Assembly (NCBI RefSeq): GCF_003012775.1
Contig: NZ_PXYG01000002.1
Span: 248,001-312,000 of the forward strand
DNA: 64,000 bases
Direction: 5' to 3'
Origin: Zobellella endophytica
GTDB lineage: Bacteria > Pseudomonadota > Gammaproteobacteria > Enterobacterales > Aeromonadaceae
Below, piece by piece: positions 60,660 through 64,000 of the stretch. How positions within the stretch are numbered: the stretch's first letter is position 1; the number at the start of each line of letters is the position of its first letter. Below the pieces are notes generated by a model, which saw nothing but the letters and a program-made list of their open reading frames with translations, was not told the origin of the DNA and made no database searches. The position numbers were made by a program, and so were the translations under genes.

Positions 60660-61391
60660 CTACGACTTCTGCTTGTCCTTGAGGATCTCCTTCAGCCCGG
60701 CGGCGTCGATGGCGCCGGGGATCAGGGTGCCGTCGGGGAACACCAGCGCCGGGGTGCCGTTCAGCCCCAGGTTGCGGAACAGGGCCATGTTCTGGGTCAG
60801 CTTGTCGGCGATCTCCTTGCTGTTTGCTTTTTCCTGCAAGGCCTTGGCGTCCAGCCCCGCCTTGTCGGCGATGGTCGCCAGGGTTGCCGTCTGTACCCGC
60901 TGCTGGCTCATCAGCGCCTGGTGCAGCTCTTCGTACTGCCGGGGCGCCTCCCGGGCGGCGGCCAGGGCCAGGCGGGCGGCCTGCACCGAATCCGGCCCCA
61001 GGATGCCGATGTCCTTGACGATCACCTTCAGTTCCGGCTCGCTGTTCAGCACCTCTTTCAGGCTCTCGTTCATCCGGCGGCAGTAAGGGCAGTTGTAGTC
61101 GGTGAAATACACCATCTCGATTTTGCCCTCGGGGTTGCCCATGATACCGTCGGTGGTGCTGGCGAACAGCTGCCCCGACTGCTGCTTCAGTTGATCCGCG
61201 AACTGCTGCTGCTGGGCCAGCTTGTCTTTCTCTTCCAGCTTGATGATGGCTTCGCGCAGGATTTCCGGCTGCTCGAGCAGGGTTTCCCGTACCAGTTGCT
61301 GGAACTCTTCCCGGCTCATCTCGGCCTGGGCGGCGGGCAACAAACCCAGGGCCAATACCGGCATCATGGTTTTCAGTACTCTATGCTTCAT
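60660..61391 (-). CDS. DsbA-family periplasmic thiol-disulfide protein, ScsC-like
   Basis: The 243-residue precursor has a signal peptide (VLKTMMPVLALGLLPAAQA). It has a helical N-terminal stalk (residues about 25-75, EEFQQLVRETLLEQPEILREAIIKLEEKDKLAQQ), a thioredoxin fold with active site CPYC in FTDYNCPYCRRMNESL, and a cis-Pro loop GTPALVFPDG. The stalk plus DsbA-like fold resembles ScsC/Com1-type oligomeric disulfide isomerases. I take the ATG at 61391 (MKHRVLK) since an earlier frame adds a non-signal leader. The partner reductase is not in view. Confidence 0.85.
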   Translation of the reverse strand: MKHRVLKTMMPVLALGLLPAAQAEMSREEFQQLVRETLLEQPEILREAIIKLEEKDKLAQQQQFADQLKQQSGQLFASTTDGIMGNPEGKIEMVYFTDYNCPYCRRMNESLKEVLNSEPELKVIVKDIGILGPDSVQAARLALAAAREAPRQYEELHQALMSQQRVQTATLATIADKAGLDAKALQEKANSKEIADKLTQNMALFRNLGLNGTPALVFPDGTLIPGAIDAAGLKEILKDKQKS

Positions 61392-61459
61392 CGGATTCTC
61401 GCTTCGGGTTGCTTTGGAGCAGACTAACAGACCGGCTCGGCCACCAACAGTCCCCATCG

Positions 61460-62086
61460 TCACTTGTTGATCAGGTAGTCCCTGTCATAAAAGGTACGGA
61501 CCCATTGGGGCCGGAACACCACCAGCAGGGTGATGGCCATGCCGTTGAGCAGCGCCTCCGGGAACAACAGCAGCGGCAATATGCTCAGGTAGTCGTCGAC
61601 CACCACCTGCCAGGGGTACTGGCCGGACCAGGTCACGTAACCGGCAAAGGCCAGGGTCTTCACCGCCATGGTCAGGGCGGCGTTGAAGAAGCCGGCCACG
61701 AAGATATAGACGAACAGGTGCCGGTACAGGTAGCTGTAGCTGAGCAGGAACACGAAGTAGCTGGCGCTGATCGGCAGTATCCCCCCCAGCAGCAGGTTGG
61801 CGCCGAATTCATGCCAGGGCTCGATCCCGAACCAGGTCACCAACAGCAGGCTGAGCAGGGCCATCAGCTGGCTCAGCCGCCAGCCCAGCATCAGCGCCAG
61901 GGTGGTCAGACCGAGAAAGTGGACCTCCAGCCCGTCCCGGATGCCGGCCTGCAGCATCCACAACGGCACCAGGGCGATGGCCGCCCCGAAGCACAGATGC
62001 TGGCGCGACTTGTCCGCCAGCCATGCCTGCCAGTCCAGGCTCCGGGCCGCCGCCAGCAGCACCAGGGCACTCAAAAACAACCACAT
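61460..62086 (-). CDS. ECF-type membrane protein (COG3235-like)
   Basis: The 208-residue protein has about six membrane helices (MWLFLSALVLLAAARSL start, then GAAIALVPLWMLQAGI and others). It resembles the CbiM-like energy-coupling-factor permease family (COG3235), which is thought to bring in a vitamin or metal ion. The start at 62086 has a GGGAG site; a frame to 62125 is possible. It lies 68 bases before the DsbA-like gene on the same strand, so the two may be co-transcribed. Confidence 0.7.
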   Translation of the reverse strand: MWLFLSALVLLAAARSLDWQAWLADKSRQHLCFGAAIALVPLWMLQAGIRDGLEVHFLGLTTLALMLGWRLSQLMALLSLLLVTWFGIEPWHEFGANLLLGGILPISASYFVFLLSYSYLYRHLFVYIFVAGFFNAALTMAVKTLAFAGYVTWSGQYPWQVVVDDYLSILPLLLFPEALLNGMAITLLVVFRPQWVRTFYDRDYLINK

Positions 62087-62364
62087 CGCTCCCCGCTCCC
62101 TCACTGCACGAAAGATGCCCGGCAACGGCGCCGGGCGTCAGGCATTTCATGCTACCACAAGCGCGGCGGCGACGGCGCCCATCCCCGGCCGGGGCCTGTT
62201 GTCTGGAAATCCGGAACAAAACCACCGCGCATTCCTGAATCCCGGAATCGCCAGAAACTCACACTTAGTAAAATCAATTAGTTACCAACAAAAACACTTC
62301 ATTAACAGCTGGCATCAAAACTGCAACCTTATCGCTGCACACCCATAACCAAGGAAGCTAACCA

Positions 62365-63312
62365 ATGAAGGTCATCAAACATTGTCTGCTCGGCGCCACC
62401 CTGGCCCTTTCCACCACCGCCACCCAGGCCAGCGAGTTCATCAACGTGCTCACCGGCGGCACCAGTGGCGTCTACTACCCGCTCGGCGTGGCCATCTCCC
62501 AGCTTTATGGTGAACACATCCCCGATGCCAAGGTACAGGTGCAGGCGACCCGCGCCTCGGTGGAAAACCTGACCCTGCTGGACCGGGGACGGGGCGAGAT
62601 CGGTTTCGCCCTGGCCGACAGCGTGGCCGACGCCTGGAACGGCGAAGAGGAAGCCGGCTTCAAGACGCCGCTGAAAAAACTGCGGGCGGTGGGTGCCACC
62701 TACTCCAACTACATCCAGATCGTGGCCCGGGCCGACAGTGGCATCAGCAGCCTGGAGGATCTGAAAGGCAAGCGCATCTCGGTCGGCGCTCCCCGCTCCG
62801 GCACCGAGCTCAACGCCCGCGCCATCTTCAAGGCCGCCGGCCTGAGCTACGACGACTTCTCCCGCACCGAATACCTGCCCTTCGGTGAGTCGGTGGAGCT
62901 GATGAAGAACCGCCAGCTGGACGCCACCCTGCAGTCCGCCGGCCTCGGCATGGCCGCCTTCCGGGATCTGGCCTCTCACGCCCCGGTGGTGTTCATCCCC
63001 ATCCCCGAGGAGCTGGTGGCCAACATCGGCAACGACGCCTACCGTACCGGGGTGATCCCCGCCGGCACCTATACCGGCCAGGACGCGGACGTGCCCACCG
63101 TCAGCATCAGCAACCTGCTGGTCACCCACGAGGAGGTCTCCGACGACACCGCCTACCAGATGGCCAGACAGGTCTATGAAAACCTGCCCGCCCTGCGCAA
63201 CGCCCACAGCGCCGCCAACGGCATCGACCCCGAACTGGCGGTGGCAGGCCTGCCGCTGCCGCTGCATCCGGGCGCCGAGCGTTACTTCAAGGAAAAGGGC
63301 CTGCTGAACTGA
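62365..63312 (+). CDS. TAXI-family TRAP transporter binding protein
   Basis: Periplasmic substrate-binding subunit of a tripartite ATP-independent transporter. The 315-residue precursor has a signal peptide (HCLLGATLALSTTATQA). The TAXI family core is FINVLTGGTSGVYYPLGVAISQLYG, then QATRASVENLTLLDRGRGEIGFALADSV and ISVGAPRSGTELNARAIFKAAGL. Substrate unknown; the family often transports organic acids or amino acids. The permease gene follows 133 bases downstream. Confidence 0.93.
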   Translation: MKVIKHCLLGATLALSTTATQASEFINVLTGGTSGVYYPLGVAISQLYGEHIPDAKVQVQATRASVENLTLLDRGRGEIGFALADSVADAWNGEEEAGFKTPLKKLRAVGATYSNYIQIVARADSGISSLEDLKGKRISVGAPRSGTELNARAIFKAAGLSYDDFSRTEYLPFGESVELMKNRQLDATLQSAGLGMAAFRDLASHAPVVFIPIPEELVANIGNDAYRTGVIPAGTYTGQDADVPTVSISNLLVTHEEVSDDTAYQMARQVYENLPALRNAHSAANGIDPELAVAGLPLPLHPGAERYFKEKGLLN

Positions 63313-63445
63313 GGACCGGGCCACGGGCGAACCGTCCGTGGCCCATCAACGACCAACCGAGATCAAACACAAGACAGGGCCGCAGTCGGCCACCGAATAA
63401 CCAGCAGCCAGGCCGCGGAACGACGGTACCGGCTGAGGAGTGATG

Positions 63446-64000
63446 ATGAACAGTGCCAATACCCGGCCCCACGCGCTGATATTCTACGGCGCCCTGGCCT
63501 TTTCGATCTTCCAGATAGTGACCGCCGCCTTCAGTCCGCTGTCCACCACCGTGGTGCGGGCCATCCACGTCGGCTTTCTGCTGTTCCTGGTGTACCAGCT
63601 TCACGGCGCCCGGGGCCAGCACCTGTCCCGCCCCTCGGTCTGGGGCATGCTGCTGGGCGCACTCGCCCTGCTGTTCGCCTTCTACCACTGGTGGTTCGAG
63701 GCGGACCTCATCTATCGCGCCGGCGACATGAACCAGGCCGACTGGATCATCGGCGGCGTCACCCTGGTGATGGTGTTCGACGCCGCCCGCCGGCTGATGG
63801 GCTGGGCGCTGCCGCTGATCTGCCTGGCCTTCGTGGCCTACGCCCTGTTCGGCCAGCACCTGCCCGAAGCGCTGATGCACCGGGGCTACGGCCTGGATCA
63901 GGTGGTGTCGCAGCTGGCCTTCAGCACCGAGGGCATCTACGGCACCCCCACCTATGTGTCCTCCAGCTACATCTTCCTGTTCATCCTGTTCGGTGCCTTC
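63446..64000 (+). CDS. TRAP transporter fused permease (partial)
   Basis: The gene runs off the right edge after about 185 codons. The visible start MNSANTRPHALIFYGALAFSIFQIVTAAF, the pattern of membrane helices and GEADLIYR-like text (WWFEADLIYRAGDMNQADWIIGGVTLVMVFDAARRLMGW) fit the small 4TM part of a fused DctQ-DctM TRAP permease of TAXI type. A GAGGAG ribosome site lies 5 bases before the ATG at 63446; an ATG one codon earlier is too close. The large DctM part is beyond the window. Confidence 0.88.
   Translation, partial: MNSANTRPHALIFYGALAFSIFQIVTAAFSPLSTTVVRAIHVGFLLFLVYQLHGARGQHLSRPSVWGMLLGALALLFAFYHWWFEADLIYRAGDMNQADWIIGGVTLVMVFDAARRLMGWALPLICLAFVAYALFGQHLPEALMHRGYGLDQVVSQLAFSTEGIYGTPTYVSSSYIFLFILFGAF

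Overview
The window comes from the chromosome of a high-GC gammaproteobacterium with a polar flagellum. The flrABC regulators, the flgO/flgP/flgT outer-membrane flagellar genes, cheV-cheR placed before flgB and a flaG-fliD-fliT-like-fliS cluster are the arrangement known from Vibrio and Aeromonas. High GC, the gene complement and YcaO, LysO and TRAP-TAXI genes fit a marine Aeromonadales such as Oceanimonas or Zobellella; the genus is an inference.

Positions 1-33644 form one flagellar locus. Minus strand from the left: fliG (cut by the window edge), fliF, fliE, flrC, flrB, flrA, then fliS, a fliT-like gene, fliD, flaG and one flagellin. The plus-strand gene beside flagellin (11585-14866) encodes a 1093-residue fusion of TPRs, a GT41 (OGT/SPINDLY-type) glycosyltransferase and two methyltransferase-like domains. 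It is the best candidate for an unusual flagellin-modification enzyme. A UDP-glucose 6-dehydrogenase follows. Then flgLKJIHGF, flgEDCB, cheR and cheV lie on the minus strand, flgA-flgM-flgN on plus, flgP/flgO on minus and flgT on plus. Promoters can be read directly. Sigma-54 (-24/-12) elements precede fliE, flrB, flgB, flgF, flgA and flgT. TAAA-N15-GCCGATAA sigma-28 elements precede flagellin (two in tandem), cheV, flgM and flgO. This gives an FlrA/FlrC/FliA-type cascade with FlgM as anti-sigma factor.

Positions 33700-47600 are mixed housekeeping genes: tRNA-Arg(CCU), two short-chain dehydrogenases, a DUF1904 protein, a TraB/GumN protein, a tiny DUF3149 membrane protein, an Smr endonuclease-like protein, an M32 carboxypeptidase, a DUF393 protein, a KAS III enzyme, twin tRNA-Tyr genes, WrbA, an RND efflux pair and exonuclease III.

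Positions 47697-53000 concern basic amino acids: a HisP/HisJ/HisQ/HisM-type importer with tandem ARG boxes upstream, an outer-membrane beta-barrel protein and a LysO-type lysine exporter. Positions 53000-57068 carry the mannitol operon mtlA-mtlD-mtlR behind up to five CRP-like sites. Then come asd, ycaO, a DsbA-family thiol oxidoreductase, an ECF-type membrane protein and the start of a TAXI-type TRAP transporter that runs off the right edge.

Several intergenic repeat families stand out: a 77-bp tandem array between flgJ and flgI built from two hairpins, related single copies near flgH, a GGGGACT-type repeat in two convergent gene gaps, and a REP-like element near flgE/flgF and asd/ycaO.
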